DNA from: Clostridia bacterium
GTDB taxonomy: Bacteria > Bacillota > Clostridia > Christensenellales > DTU072
Length of the DNA stretch: 64,000 nucleotides
NCBI GenBank assembly: GCA_017504305.1
Contig: JAFVRJ010000026.1
Location: 1-64,000 of the forward strand
Reading direction: 5' to 3'
In this document: in pieces, positions 43,713 to 53,627 of the stretch
How positions within the stretch are numbered: position 1 is the first letter of the stretch
Layout: each line of letters begins with the position of its first letter
Made by a program: the position numbers and the translations under genes
Notes under the pieces: model-generated
Databases searched by the model: none
What the model saw: only the letters and a program-made list of their open reading frames with translations
Told to the model about the DNA's origin: nothing

Positions 43713-45182
43713 TTATTTACCGTATTTAGCTTTTAGACGCTTCTTGTTTTCGGCAACGTTTTTGGCGTTTTGGAGTTGAGTCTTATCCCAAGCGTTACCA
43801 AAGAACTTTACTAAACTAATGATTTTAGCAATCGGATTAGGGTCTACTTTTTCTATTCTATCACACTCTATACCAAGTTTGTCAATAATCTTATAATTAT
43901 ATTTAAGGCGCGTGCGGAAACCTTTGTAGTCTTGGTGCCACTCGCTCCATCCGCGCTCTGCGATTGCAATAAGCCTCGGGAAGGTCTGACGATCGATATC
44001 CTTTTGGTTTTTGACGTACTCCGCCCATAGCGGTCCTTCAACGCCCATGATGTTTTCGGTTGCGGTTACTCCGTCGATTTCGGGGTTGCAACTAAAACAC
44101 TTTTTAAGCGAGGTCAAGCCGTAAGGATAGTCGAGATAATAACTGAAGAACGGTGATATTATACCCTTTTTGCCTCTATTTATTTCTCTTACCGCAGCAT
44201 TACGGTTTACTTCGGCGCCCTGCCAATAGTGGACTATTACGTCGTCGTGAACGTTTTCGCCTACCATGCCGTCGTTCCAGTTGATTACCGTCTTGCCGTA
44301 GCCCTTGCAGAACTCCACTATCCTTGCCATAAAGTGCGCTTGAAGTTCGTCCTCGTCCTTGAGATTGTTTTCTTCCATAACCCTTTGACACTCTTTGCAA
44401 TCCAACCAGTGCAACCTCAACGCTTCGTCGCCACCCAAGTGTATGAGGTTAAAGGGGAAAATCTCAAAGATTTCCTTCAAAACGTCGGTTACGAACTCGT
44501 AACTGCTTTCTTTACCAGCACAAAGAACTTCAGGATGTATACCAAAGCTATCCTTAACACCGATTACGCTATTGTTGCAATCAAGGTAAGGGTACGCCGC
44601 TATCGCAGCAGCAGTATGCCCCGGAATATCAAACTCCGGCATAACCTCTATATGGCGCTCCTTTGCATAGGCAACGACTTCGCGCATTTCCTCCTTGGTG
44701 TAGTAGCCTTTAATGGGCTTACCATCCCCTCTGGTGCCGTCGCGATAAGAGCCGATTTCGGTAAGCAAAGGATATTTATCGATTTGTATTCTCCAGCCTT
44801 GATCCTCCGTCAAATGCCAATGGAATACGTTAAGCTTAAAGCGGGGCATGATATCTATCATGCGCTTGACCGTTTCAACCGAGAAAAAGTGTCTTGCGCA
44901 ATCAAGCATATATCCGCGATAGACGTAACGAGGCGCATCTTCAATTTCGCAGTGAGGTAACGCCCCCATCATCTCTAAAAGGTTCAATACCGTCATCTTG
45001 CCGTAATAAAAACCATCGTCGTCGCTTGCGTAAACCTTTACGCCGTCGCCGTCGATAGTGAGTTTGTATCCGCTCTTTTTGATGCTATCGTCCTTTATGT
45101 TAACTACGTCTTCAAGAGTATAGTTGAACAGCTTGTCGGATAGAATCTTTTCGCTATTGACTTTAGGAATAATTGGTAACAT
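43713..45182 (-). CDS. GH20 beta-N-acetylhexosaminidase
   Basis: The 489-residue protein has the GH20 catalytic barrel: YRGYMLDCARHFF near residue 88, LNVFHWHLTEDQGWRIQI, EFDIPGHT, and the catalytic pair Asp252-Glu253 in HLGGDEALRLHW. It releases terminal GlcNAc or GalNAc, using substrate-assisted catalysis. No signal peptide is visible, so it would act on oligosaccharides already taken up, for example from mucin glycans or chitin. GGAGG precedes the ATG and the gene follows the cohesin-like lipoprotein gene by one base. Confidence 0.92.
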   Translation of the reverse strand: MLPIIPKVNSEKILSDKLFNYTLEDVVNIKDDSIKKSGYKLTIDGDGVKVYASDDDGFYYGKMTVLNLLEMMGALPHCEIEDAPRYVYRGYMLDCARHFFSVETVKRMIDIMPRFKLNVFHWHLTEDQGWRIQIDKYPLLTEIGSYRDGTRGDGKPIKGYYTKEEMREVVAYAKERHIEVMPEFDIPGHTAAAIAAYPYLDCNNSVIGVKDSFGIHPEVLCAGKESSYEFVTDVLKEIFEIFPFNLIHLGGDEALRLHWLDCKECQRVMEENNLKDEDELQAHFMARIVEFCKGYGKTVINWNDGMVGENVHDDVIVHYWQGAEVNRNAAVREINRGKKGIISPFFSYYLDYPYGLTSLKKCFSCNPEIDGVTATENIMGVEGPLWAEYVKNQKDIDRQTFPRLIAIAERGWSEWHQDYKGFRTRLKYNYKIIDKLGIECDRIEKVDPNPIAKIISLVKFFGNAWDKTQLQNAKNVAENKKRLKAKYGK

Positions 45183-45183
45183 A

Positions 45184-45927
45184 TTAACCTCCGTAATTAT
45201 AGGTTGAACTTGGTACTACGTAATCGGATTCACCGTCCGAAATCGTTGCATTTTGTATGTTTATGGTTCCTTTAGTGCTCGGTATGGTTGCCTTAATCTC
45301 AACTAAATCGCTACTATCAGGAAGCGCATCATAGCCGGTTGAGGATGATATTACAATCTTTTTAGCGGTATCGGAAATCGTAAAGGCGCTTATAAGATAG
45401 CCCCTTTCTACTTTGAGGCTAACCTCCGATAAGTTTATACCTCCCGTCGTCGATACGGTAAACGCAACGGCATATACTCCGTTTTGTAACGTGCTTGCCC
45501 TTGCCCCTTTGACCGTTATCAATAAGCCCTCGCCTTCTTCCTTAACGACTGCGTTCAAGCGGAAGGAGGTGTCGATCGTAATCATACCGCTTACCTTGTA
45601 AATAAAGGTGGTGGTTGCGCCTTTATAAGTTACGGTGAGCGTCCTTGCGGTAGTAGTGGTAGAGGTATCTAACCCCGTAACCATAGAGGGAGTTATCGCT
45701 ATGGTTTGCGATCCGCCACCCTTAAAGTTAACCACTATTTTTGCATTTGTTAGATCGGGTACCTCGTCAAGAGAATAGCTCTCTTTGAAAGAGCCTGCGA
45801 CTATACTTATGGAATTAACCGCCTTATCACCGCCGTCCTTATTTCCGCATGCCACAAGGGTAAGTGCCATAAGAATTACTATTACTATTACTATAAGCCA
45901 AGCAGTACTTTTTGCTTTGCTATGCAT
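45184..45927 (-). CDS. Small lipoprotein with Ig-like and possible cohesin-like domain
   Basis: The 247-residue protein has a signal peptide ending in LTLVAC, so it is probably a lipoprotein anchored to the membrane. Residues about 38-112 form a bacterial Ig-like (Big_3) domain. The C-terminal part (about 115-240) is all strands. Its length, its central SLKVERGYL segment and its late LVEIKATIP stretch recall cohesins, the modules that bind dockerins. This matters because the upstream gene, overlapping by 8 nt, ends in a dockerin. A very strong AAGGAGG site precedes the start. The cohesin call is a hypothesis from pattern and context. Confidence 0.6.
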   Translation of the reverse strand: MHSKAKSTAWLIVIVIVILMALTLVACGNKDGGDKAVNSISIVAGSFKESYSLDEVPDLTNAKIVVNFKGGGSQTIAITPSMVTGLDTSTTTTARTLTVTYKGATTTFIYKVSGMITIDTSFRLNAVVKEEGEGLLITVKGARASTLQNGVYAVAFTVSTTGGINLSEVSLKVERGYLISAFTISDTAKKIVISSSTGYDALPDSSDLVEIKATIPSTKGTINIQNATISDGESDYVVPSSTYNYGG

Positions 45928-48900
45928 TTTCTTCCTCCTTACTGCGCGGTCTTACGTTTATTATCATCTTCTTTGCCGTATCGTTTAAAGGCGCTTGCTT
46001 GGGCTCTGCCCCCGAAGTCTTGCGCGCCCATTTTACAAGGTCGGTAAGGTTGGCTTTGCCGTCACCGTTATAATCTAAAACCTCTTTTACTTGGCTACCC
46101 GATGCAACGCTATCAAGGTGGGCTTGCAAGTCGTTGTGGTCAACTATACCGTCACCATTACCGTCGCCCTTAAGATAGACCACAAGTTCTACTACCGCTT
46201 TGCCCGATGCATTGACAAGTTGGTATTTATCCCCCGTTGCAACGCGCTTATCAAGCGACGATAGAACGTCTATCTCTCCGTAAACTCTACTATCATATCG
46301 TGCGGTTAAATAACTTGCACAAGTAATAAGCCTATAAAGATCACCAACCGTTACGCTTTCGGTTAAAGCAATCTTGCGATTTTCGACGTCGATTTTAACG
46401 TTATCGGTAGATCTACCCACTATTGCTAAACTTTCCTTACCAACAGCAATATTGAAGTATGCAACAAAGCTACCCGCCGATATCGTAACGCGTTGGGTGC
46501 CGGATATGGTCGTAGTATAGTTTACGTTAAGTCTGGTGATTTCGTTATCAACGTAAGTGACGGTTTGTGCGCTTGCATATGTTACTACAACCTTTGCGCC
46601 CGTCCAGTTGATGGCGTCACCATAGCCGTAACTTACCACGTTAGGTAAAGAGCTTAACGTCAACGACAACACGGTGTCCGAGACCGTTACTACAAAGCTT
46701 GCGGTATATACGTCGCCGTCGTAAACGTAACTTACAGTAACCGTTTGCGTACCGATCTTGGTGGGAACGTAGTTGGTGGTATAACTGCTTGAAGAAAGCG
46801 TGGTCGCGCTACCATCTGCGTAACTTGCCTTAATCATAACCGAAATAGGCTCGCCGTATGAGTACTCGTATTTAGTATATGCACGTACTACTTCGAGCAA
46901 GGTTACGTAGTTTGGTACGTAGCAGTTTCCGCTCCATACCTTGATGGGAGTTCCCCTACCTACGTAGTAGATAGATATCATTTGCGAGGACGGCGCGTTA
47001 TTGGAGTTGAACGCCGGATCGTAATAGAAATCGGTATCGTTATAGGCTATAGACTCCGTCCTGCCGGAAACGTAAGTTATAACGTAGGTGGACGTCGGAT
47101 CGAATCTATCCCCCTTCTTGTACTTTGTATTGGGCGCTACGTCTACGCGTATATTAGAGAACTTATCAAGAACCGTAACGTTAAACGTGGTGGTTATATT
47201 GGTATCTTTTAAATATACAATAGTTATAGTTTGAGTACCTACTTTACTGATATCGTATGCCGAAACAAGATATTCGGTGGTTTCAAGCGCCCTTTCTGCA
47301 CCCGATGCCGTTGCGGCCGTTACTTGGTAGGCGATATCTTCGCCCCACTCTATGGTAATATCTTCTATCTCGTTTATTGCTGTTACAAAATCTTCAACCG
47401 AGATAACGTACTCCACCCAAGTGTAAAGGTATCTTGCCCTTAACGTATGCGTGCCAAGCTCGTTGGTGGTATAATCAAGCTCCATCGGAGCAATTGTTTT
47501 CGTAGTGCCGTTTTCGTAGGTTATAGTAAGCGCTATGTCAAGATTTTCGCTATCGCTGTTGATTATGCTTCCAAATTGATAACGATTAACGCTTCCTTCC
47601 GCTATAGCCACCGAGGTAGTTTTGGGCAAGCCGTATACATCCAAAGTCATAGACCAAATCTCAATCGCCGATACGCTTACCGAGTTGCCGTTGATCGTTT
47701 GTCTTTCCACAAACACTTTGATTATCGCTTTAGCTTCCCCTTCTTGCACTGCGCTAAAAGGAGTAACTCCGTCCGATGATAAAATCTCATACCAAATATT
47801 ACCGGTGGTATCGTCGGTTACTTCAACGGTTGCGTTTTCTTGTACAATATTAAGTCCGCAGTAGAGTTTTTTGCCTACTTCGTAATAGTAATAGGAGGTG
47901 TCGGCGTCTTTACCAATCAAATGATACTCGCCGTCAACGTAAACAGATACCACTACGTTACAACTCTTGGTCTCTTGGGAATCAGGATCTGTATAGCTTA
48001 TAATGACGTTGTGAACGCCCTCTCTTACGCTATATAGAGAATATAACGGACTTGTCTTATCGTCTACCTCGGTATGCTCATCGCGAACGTCACAAGCACC
48101 CAGCTCCGTTTGGCGTATCGCTCCGCTCATCATATAAAGGTCGACAAGCTCCGTTTTGTTGATCGCTTCACCATAACCATAATTGTTTTTGAGAGGAACA
48201 AAGGCTATCTTGTTTACGTAGTCGACCACCGTTACTTGATGTTCGATCGAGAACTCTTTATCCCAATTTTGATCAACGTAAACGAAATTGATGGTTTGCA
48301 TACCAACCGCAGTCTTCTTGTATCCTTTGAATCCGGCGGGGTTCATTAGATTGGGTCCCACTACCGCGCCACTTGCGTAGTTTATTACGTAGCTTCCGCT
48401 TGCAACAAGCTCTTCGCCGTATAAATATTTGCTTTGTGGGGTTTCGCTTAAGCCTATGTCAACTACGTAATCTTTGACTACTACCGTAAACTCGGCGCTC
48501 GCGCCCATATAGCTCACGTAGATTGTTTGAACGGTGTTAATTAAAGTACTATTATATCCCGTAACCATCTCGTCGGTAAGAGCGATGGTTTCCGTCTTGC
48601 CTTCAAGCGATACTATTAACTCATATCGACTAAAATCTAACTCCGCACCATAGCGATAGTTGGCATCACTCTTGACGTTTACGCTGATTTCCAGTAGCGT
48701 AGCAACCACTTTTATTATACAACTTGCGCTAAAACTACCAAGCGTTGCCGTAATAGTTGCTGTTTCACCTACCGTAGCACTATCAAGCACCTTTACCGCC
48801 CCTTCACTATCAACCGTGACGTTTGCATTATCAGAACTAAAGGCAGGTACCGCTGTGGTAACAGCCCCTTGCGGTAGTGTGTTGAGGGTAAGATAACTGG

Positions 48901-51900
48901 TTGCCCCTATTACAACGCTACGCTCCGCCTCGCTAAAGACAATACCGGTTATTGCTATGTTTTCGTATACTTCAATGGTGAAAGTAAGAGTTTTTCCACT
49001 ACCGTGTTCGGTGACGGTACAAGTAGTCGATCCCACGCTTAAGGCTATAACGGTACCCTGCGTGCGATCGGTTGCCTCAACTTCAGCTACTAAACTATCG
49101 GCAACGCTATACTTCATCCTCTTGTAGGTTGCGTTTGAGGGTAAATAACTTACTTCAAAATTAAAGGTTTCGCCCTTTGCTATCTTTAATACGTTGTTGC
49201 TAATGCCAACCGATACTAACGAGTTTACGCTTACGTAATTGCTGTAAATCAGATTGTCAACCCCTTGATTGGTGCCGTATTGGGCGTTACCCGTACCGCG
49301 ATACTCTACAACGCCGTCCTCGCGCAAGAAAGCACTATGATACTCACCGCCCGCGATATCTACTATATCGTATAAGTTCGCGGTAGCACATTGTCCGTAA
49401 CTGTTGTCACCCGTTGCATAGACGTTGCCGTTTGCGTCAAGCGCCAATAAATGGTGAGTGCCGGCATCTATCTTCTCAATGCCCGCCCAGCTCGATACGT
49501 CACCTCCGGGAAGATTTCCAACAATCGTTACTTGACCACGACCATCCAAACAAGCAATAAAATCGTTACCGCAGGCAACTTGTATAATGTTGCTCATCGC
49601 ACTTAACGCTTCGATTTCATAGGCGTTAACGTTACCGCATGCAACTACCTTACCATCCTTTGTAACGCCTGCAACGCGCTTGGCGTTAGCCGAAATATAA
49701 TCGATATTAGTCCACTCTTTTGCTTGGAGTTGTCCCTTGTCGTTAAGGCCTACGGCAACTACGCTACCATCCGTTTTAAGGCCGTAAGAGGTATAACTGC
49801 CGGCGGCAACCATCATTACGTCAGTCCAACTCGATACCGCCGTTTCGCCGTAAGAGTCGTTCCCAAGCGCTACAACGGTTAGATTCTTCCTTAACGCTAA
49901 AGTGTGCGTGTAACCGAGTGCAACCGCTGTAATCGCCTCTAATTCAGCTACAGCCCACTGTCCCACTTCACTAAAGCCAGATGCGTCTACCGTTCCATCA
50001 CGCTTGACGCCAACCGTCATGCGCGTCGACGCCTCGATAGATGCCTTTAGTTCGGTTTTTGCACTTATAATGGTATCCCAACCATGATTTGACGGATCTT
50101 GTACCGTCTTTTCCGTAATGGTGACTTCATCGCCGTCCGCGTCTACCACTTTAAGCACCGCTTTAACCGGTTCTTCATCGCTAACAAATCCGCCATTATC
50201 AAATAGGCTTTCAAAAACGTTGCCTTTGTCTGCATATATAAAGTCCGCTTTAAAGCTACGCTCGCCGTCCTTGTATGCAGGCAGGAACTTACCTAAATTC
50301 AAAGTGTTTTGTGAAACTAAATTACCGCTTGCATCTATAAGCTCGACCTCTATCGTCGATAGATACTCCGGCGTAATGCTACCGATATTAACGGTTGCAG
50401 TAACACCTGCAAATTCCGCGGTATTCCATATTGCTACGTCGTTGAGGGTTATTTTATCCTTAAAATAATTGTCGTCGACTTGCGCTCCGCCCTTTTTAAC
50501 ACTGAACTCAATGCTCGTTGCGCTCATTGAAAGCGTTTCAATGATTACTCCGCTGTTGCTACCGTTGGTTAGGTAGAGGTTTTCGGATGAATAAGCTTTG
50601 GTAACATTTTGAGTGCCTATTTTGGAAAAATATTGGTTGTTGGGCGATAGATATCCGTAATCAACGTCCTTTTTGCTGTTGGCGTATAAAACGCTGCCTT
50701 TATCATATATGGTCGAGTGGACTTGAGGACGGAATACGAATACTTCGTCAGCAGCGCTTCCCGTGCCTTTGTACTCCGCATCCATATTTCCGGTGGAATC
50801 TTCAAACGAATCCGGCTCTTTTATACGGTAAACGATAAGTCCGCTACCGGGGAGCATCGAGTCGTAACCGGACTCGGTAACCCTACGATATTCTACCATA
50901 AAGTACTCGCTTGAGCCGGCAACCGGAATTTTATACGCTAAAACTTGCGTAGCATCGATAGCGCTACTCGTGGGAGCAAGGGAATATACGCCGTTGCCGG
51001 ATATGGTTTGGATTTGGTTTGATTGGATTCCGCCTATATACTTATCGCGAGTATACGTCAACATGTGTTGCGGAACGCTTTGGTTAGTGCTCATTAAATC
51101 CCACTTGCCGACAGGTACAAAGTCCTCGTCGTAGTGGTAGAGGTCGGGAGCGCCCAGAACGTGAGAGGTTTCGTGGCAAAGTACGCCAAGATTTAAAGAG
51201 CCTGCAAAGTTAAAGGAGTATTCCCCTACTTTAACCCCGTTGATTTCCGAATAAGAATCCAATCCGTCGATACCGTCGAGGTTCCAGCTGTGTGGCCACA
51301 ACAACGATCCCCAAGTATCCGACGAGAAAGAGGAAATCAAAAAGGACATGCAATCAATGTATCCGTCGTCGTTAACGTCAAGATTGGTGCTTCCCGGTAT
51401 GTTAAATTGCGCCTTTGCCGCAGCTACCGCATTGGTCAAAAGAGAGGCTTCCTTACGAGCGCGATCGTTGCCGTCCGTGTTGTAGTAGGAGCGCTTTTCG
51501 CTATCCTTATAGACGTATACCGAGTTACTCCCAGGCATCACCGAGTTAATAGTAACGGTGTTGTTGGATGCAACTTGAAAATAGTTTTTAAGAGATTGTG
51601 TTTGCGAACCGAAATACTTTAACGTTTCCTCTTGCGGAGTATAGAGTTCATCCGCAAAACAAATAAATATTACAAGGTTGGTGATATTTCCGCCGTTTGT
51701 GGCTAACAACGGCTTGGTTTCTATCACTTCCGCATCATCATACTCGTAGTCCGTTAAAAGATCGGGATTCAAGTCCAAATCAACGTCGCTTAAAACCATT
51801 TTGGGGAGGTTTTTAACTGCTTTTGCGCTTGATAAAAAGCTTACTCCGCTCGCTACCGGCCTTCCGTTTTGATTGACGGCATACTCGAGGGTGGCGTTTT

Positions 51901-52177
51901 CGTTGTTGCGCACAAGAATATATCCGTTAGCATCGTGTGCATAACGAAAATCTTGATCACCGCTTTCATAAAAATATGCCTTTTCCCCATTGTAAAGGGT
52001 CATTTCTTGCTCAAAAGTATATTTACCAAAGTATACGTCTTTGTTTAAGGGAACTCTTTGGCTTGCGATACCACCGTTTTCCCCTTCTATATCAAGCGCG
52101 AAAACGGTAGCCACGACTATGATTGCCAATAGCGTCAAGGTAAATAATAACTTTTTTGCCTTCCCAATTTTATTCAT
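45920..52177 (-). CDS. Secreted M6 metalloprotease with RCC1-like repeats, Ig domains and dockerin
   Basis: The 2085-residue protein has a signal peptide (about residues 1-28), then an M6/InhA-type zinc protease with His335-Glu-x-x-His339 in HETSHVLGAPDLY. Residues about 715-970 hold RCC1-like propeller repeats (AxGxxHTLAL and VxAxGxNxYGQ patterns). Then come a Big_2 domain and about eight Big_3-type Ig repeats with Y-x-YGE starts. A dockerin occupies about 2002-2055, with two Ca2+-binding motifs, GDGNGDGIVDHNDL and DYNGDGKANLTDL. A dockerin implies docking to a cohesin; the adjacent lipoprotein is a candidate. The domain mix suggests surface-held protein degradation. Confidence 0.85.
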   Translation of the reverse strand: MNKIGKAKKLLFTLTLLAIIVVATVFALDIEGENGGIASQRVPLNKDVYFGKYTFEQEMTLYNGEKAYFYESGDQDFRYAHDANGYILVRNNENATLEYAVNQNGRPVASGVSFLSSAKAVKNLPKMVLSDVDLDLNPDLLTDYEYDDAEVIETKPLLATNGGNITNLVIFICFADELYTPQEETLKYFGSQTQSLKNYFQVASNNTVTINSVMPGSNSVYVYKDSEKRSYYNTDGNDRARKEASLLTNAVAAAKAQFNIPGSTNLDVNDDGYIDCMSFLISSFSSDTWGSLLWPHSWNLDGIDGLDSYSEINGVKVGEYSFNFAGSLNLGVLCHETSHVLGAPDLYHYDEDFVPVGKWDLMSTNQSVPQHMLTYTRDKYIGGIQSNQIQTISGNGVYSLAPTSSAIDATQVLAYKIPVAGSSEYFMVEYRRVTESGYDSMLPGSGLIVYRIKEPDSFEDSTGNMDAEYKGTGSAADEVFVFRPQVHSTIYDKGSVLYANSKKDVDYGYLSPNNQYFSKIGTQNVTKAYSSENLYLTNGSNSGVIIETLSMSATSIEFSVKKGGAQVDDNYFKDKITLNDVAIWNTAEFAGVTATVNIGSITPEYLSTIEVELIDASGNLVSQNTLNLGKFLPAYKDGERSFKADFIYADKGNVFESLFDNGGFVSDEEPVKAVLKVVDADGDEVTITEKTVQDPSNHGWDTIISAKTELKASIEASTRMTVGVKRDGTVDASGFSEVGQWAVAELEAITAVALGYTHTLALRKNLTVVALGNDSYGETAVSSWTDVMMVAAGSYTSYGLKTDGSVVAVGLNDKGQLQAKEWTNIDYISANAKRVAGVTKDGKVVACGNVNAYEIEALSAMSNIIQVACGNDFIACLDGRGQVTIVGNLPGGDVSSWAGIEKIDAGTHHLLALDANGNVYATGDNSYGQCATANLYDIVDIAGGEYHSAFLREDGVVEYRGTGNAQYGTNQGVDNLIYSNYVSVNSLVSVGISNNVLKIAKGETFNFEVSYLPSNATYKRMKYSVADSLVAEVEATDRTQGTVIALSVGSTTCTVTEHGSGKTLTFTIEVYENIAITGIVFSEAERSVVIGATSYLTLNTLPQGAVTTAVPAFSSDNANVTVDSEGAVKVLDSATVGETATITATLGSFSASCIIKVVATLLEISVNVKSDANYRYGAELDFSRYELIVSLEGKTETIALTDEMVTGYNSTLINTVQTIYVSYMGASAEFTVVVKDYVVDIGLSETPQSKYLYGEELVASGSYVINYASGAVVGPNLMNPAGFKGYKKTAVGMQTINFVYVDQNWDKEFSIEHQVTVVDYVNKIAFVPLKNNYGYGEAINKTELVDLYMMSGAIRQTELGACDVRDEHTEVDDKTSPLYSLYSVREGVHNVIISYTDPDSQETKSCNVVVSVYVDGEYHLIGKDADTSYYYYEVGKKLYCGLNIVQENATVEVTDDTTGNIWYEILSSDGVTPFSAVQEGEAKAIIKVFVERQTINGNSVSVSAIEIWSMTLDVYGLPKTTSVAIAEGSVNRYQFGSIINSDSENLDIALTITYENGTTKTIAPMELDYTTNELGTHTLRARYLYTWVEYVISVEDFVTAINEIEDITIEWGEDIAYQVTAATASGAERALETTEYLVSAYDISKVGTQTITIVYLKDTNITTTFNVTVLDKFSNIRVDVAPNTKYKKGDRFDPTSTYVITYVSGRTESIAYNDTDFYYDPAFNSNNAPSSQMISIYYVGRGTPIKVWSGNCYVPNYVTLLEVVRAYTKYEYSYGEPISVMIKASYADGSATTLSSSSYTTNYVPTKIGTQTVTVSYVYDGDVYTASFVVTVSDTVLSLTLSSLPNVVSYGYGDAINWTGAKVVVTYASAQTVTYVDNEITRLNVNYTTTISGTQRVTISAGSFVAYFNIAVGKESLAIVGRSTDNVKIDVENRKIALTESVTVGDLYRLITCASYLTARYDSRVYGEIDVLSSLDKRVATGDKYQLVNASGKAVVELVVYLKGDGNGDGIVDHNDLQAHLDSVASGSQVKEVLDYNGDGKANLTDLVKWARKTSGAEPKQAPLNDTAKKMIINVRPRSKEEENA

Positions 52178-52209
52178 AACAAAACCTTTGTAGATAGTAC
52201 TACAGCATA

Positions 52210-52238
52210 ATTATACTATATAATAGTATAACCGTCAA
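52210..52238 (-). promoter_or_regulatory. Promoter of the protease operon
   Basis: TTGACG (52233-52238) and a perfect TATAAT (52210-52215) are separated by 17 nt on the minus strand. It probably drives the unit running from the protease through the lipoprotein, GH20, P-ATPase and hydrolase-like genes to signal peptidase. Confidence 0.75.
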
Positions 52239-52270
52239 GATAGCGTCCAATTACAAATATCGGAAGACAA

Positions 52271-52300
52271 AAAAAGACCGCCTTTTGGCGGTCTTTTTAT
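52271..52300 (-). terminator. Terminator of the giant-protein gene
   Basis: AAAAAGACCGCC (52271-52282) and GGCGGTCTTTTT (52287-52298) form a perfect stem around TTTT. Confidence 0.85.
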
Positions 52301-52310
52301 TAAGTTGTCG

Positions 52311-53627
52311 TTAGATTACGTCGATCGAGCAGTAAACCACTACCTCTCTTCCTGCGAAATTCATCTTTGTTTTCAAAGTATATCTTCCGCCCACTCTCGA
52401 TTTATCTGTCGAGATAGCTCCAACGCCTCCTGTTACTCTTGTTCCCACAACACCCTTTAAGGGATTCCACATCGCAGAGTTGTTTCTATCTGCGACGTAG
52501 AAGACTTCTGCGTCTTGCCACGGGATTAGATACATTAGGTCGTAGGCATACCCTTCTACCTTCTTGACTTCTGCGAACAAGATACCTTCTTGCCAAGTTA
52601 CGGTAGGTCTTTCTTCTCTTACCGACATCATCGGCAAGTATCTTAGGCTGAACATTGAACCGGTTTCTAACTTAATAATCGGTACGCTGTTTTGCTTGAA
52701 TGTCTCGCCTACACTTGCAATCTTATAAGTTGTTGCATCTTCCGGCATTATCGTGCTTGTTGCAGAGTTGGTAGATGCGCCTAATGCCTTCATGTCGTCC
52801 GGATAAATTACACTAGTCGGGAGTAAGGGACGGATTTCACTATAACCAAACATTGCATCCGGATTGTGTAGCGAGATTCCGTACTTAACAAGGTTGTCGT
52901 AACCGGTCGGGCTGCCCTTACCTTCGTCCTTAACTTCATCTGCGTCTTCAACGTGCGGATCTCTATATACCGAGAATACTATTGTGCCCATTATCGGTCT
53001 CTTCGGGTTGGGATATGCGCGCCTATCGGTTGCATCCCATTCAACGTAACCTACGTATCCTGATCCGCCGTCTCCTTCATAACGGAGTGAAGGAGTATGT
53101 GTTAGCGCTCTTATGGTGTTGCCATTCTTTTCTAATCCTATCGGATACATCGGGTTGCCGTCGGAGTCTGTTGCATATCCATAGTAGCTCAGCATGGTTT
53201 CGGTAGTATATCTAACCGGTATTGCGCTCTTCGATTGTGCCGGAGTTCCGCCTGAGAATAGTTGTTTATATTCTATGGGGAGGGTTACTCCGTCTGCGTC
53301 GTCTATACTCATGGAGTACATTGTCGGCATCGTTGTGTTAACAAGTTTCTTGTTCTTGTTAACGTAGAATCCCCATTTTACCGTTTGTCCGCCTCTACCG
53401 CCGAGCGTCATGGTCGCATATTGCATTTCGTTAGCCGGGGCACCCCAGTTTACCATGTCAAAGCTCCAGAGGTTATAGTTATTATTGAAGGTTCCACCGC
53501 CGTTGATTCCCTGATCGTATAAGCCCTTGAATAAAAACGATTTTCCATTATCGAAGGTAATTTTGTAGAAGTCGTTTTCACCAATTTCACAGACAAGGTC
53601 ACCATTGAGATGCGTGTTCTTTGCCAT
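52311..53627 (-). CDS. C-terminal part of the giant repeat protein, in a shifted frame
   Basis: This 438-residue frame begins at an ATG with no ribosome site. Open frame extends upstream of the ATG and meets the long frame of the giant protein near 53640. Its sequence (an extracellular-looking beta-rich region with SFLFKGLYDQG, LGGRGGQTVKWGFYV and a terminal AGREVVVYCSIDVI) reads as the natural end of that protein. A terminator follows directly. No sortase motif or C-terminal membrane span is seen. I regard it as the C-terminus of the upstream protein cut off by a one-base frameshift, not as an independent gene. Confidence 0.7.
   Translation of the reverse strand: MAKNTHLNGDLVCEIGENDFYKITFDNGKSFLFKGLYDQGINGGGTFNNNYNLWSFDMVNWGAPANEMQYATMTLGGRGGQTVKWGFYVNKNKKLVNTTMPTMYSMSIDDADGVTLPIEYKQLFSGGTPAQSKSAIPVRYTTETMLSYYGYATDSDGNPMYPIGLEKNGNTIRALTHTPSLRYEGDGGSGYVGYVEWDATDRRAYPNPKRPIMGTIVFSVYRDPHVEDADEVKDEGKGSPTGYDNLVKYGISLHNPDAMFGYSEIRPLLPTSVIYPDDMKALGASTNSATSTIMPEDATTYKIASVGETFKQNSVPIIKLETGSMFSLRYLPMMSVREERPTVTWQEGILFAEVKKVEGYAYDLMYLIPWQDAEVFYVADRNNSAMWNPLKGVVGTRVTGGVGAISTDKSRVGGRYTLKTKMNFAGREVVVYCSIDVI

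Noticed and set aside
45184-45927. Calling the small lipoprotein a definite cohesin.
   Set aside because: The sequence signal is weak; only length, strand pattern and the neighbouring dockerin support it, so it is kept as a hypothesis.
53450-53627. Programmed ribosomal frameshift in the giant gene.
   Set aside because: No slippery heptamer or downstream structure was recognised at the junction; a mutation or sequence error is simpler.
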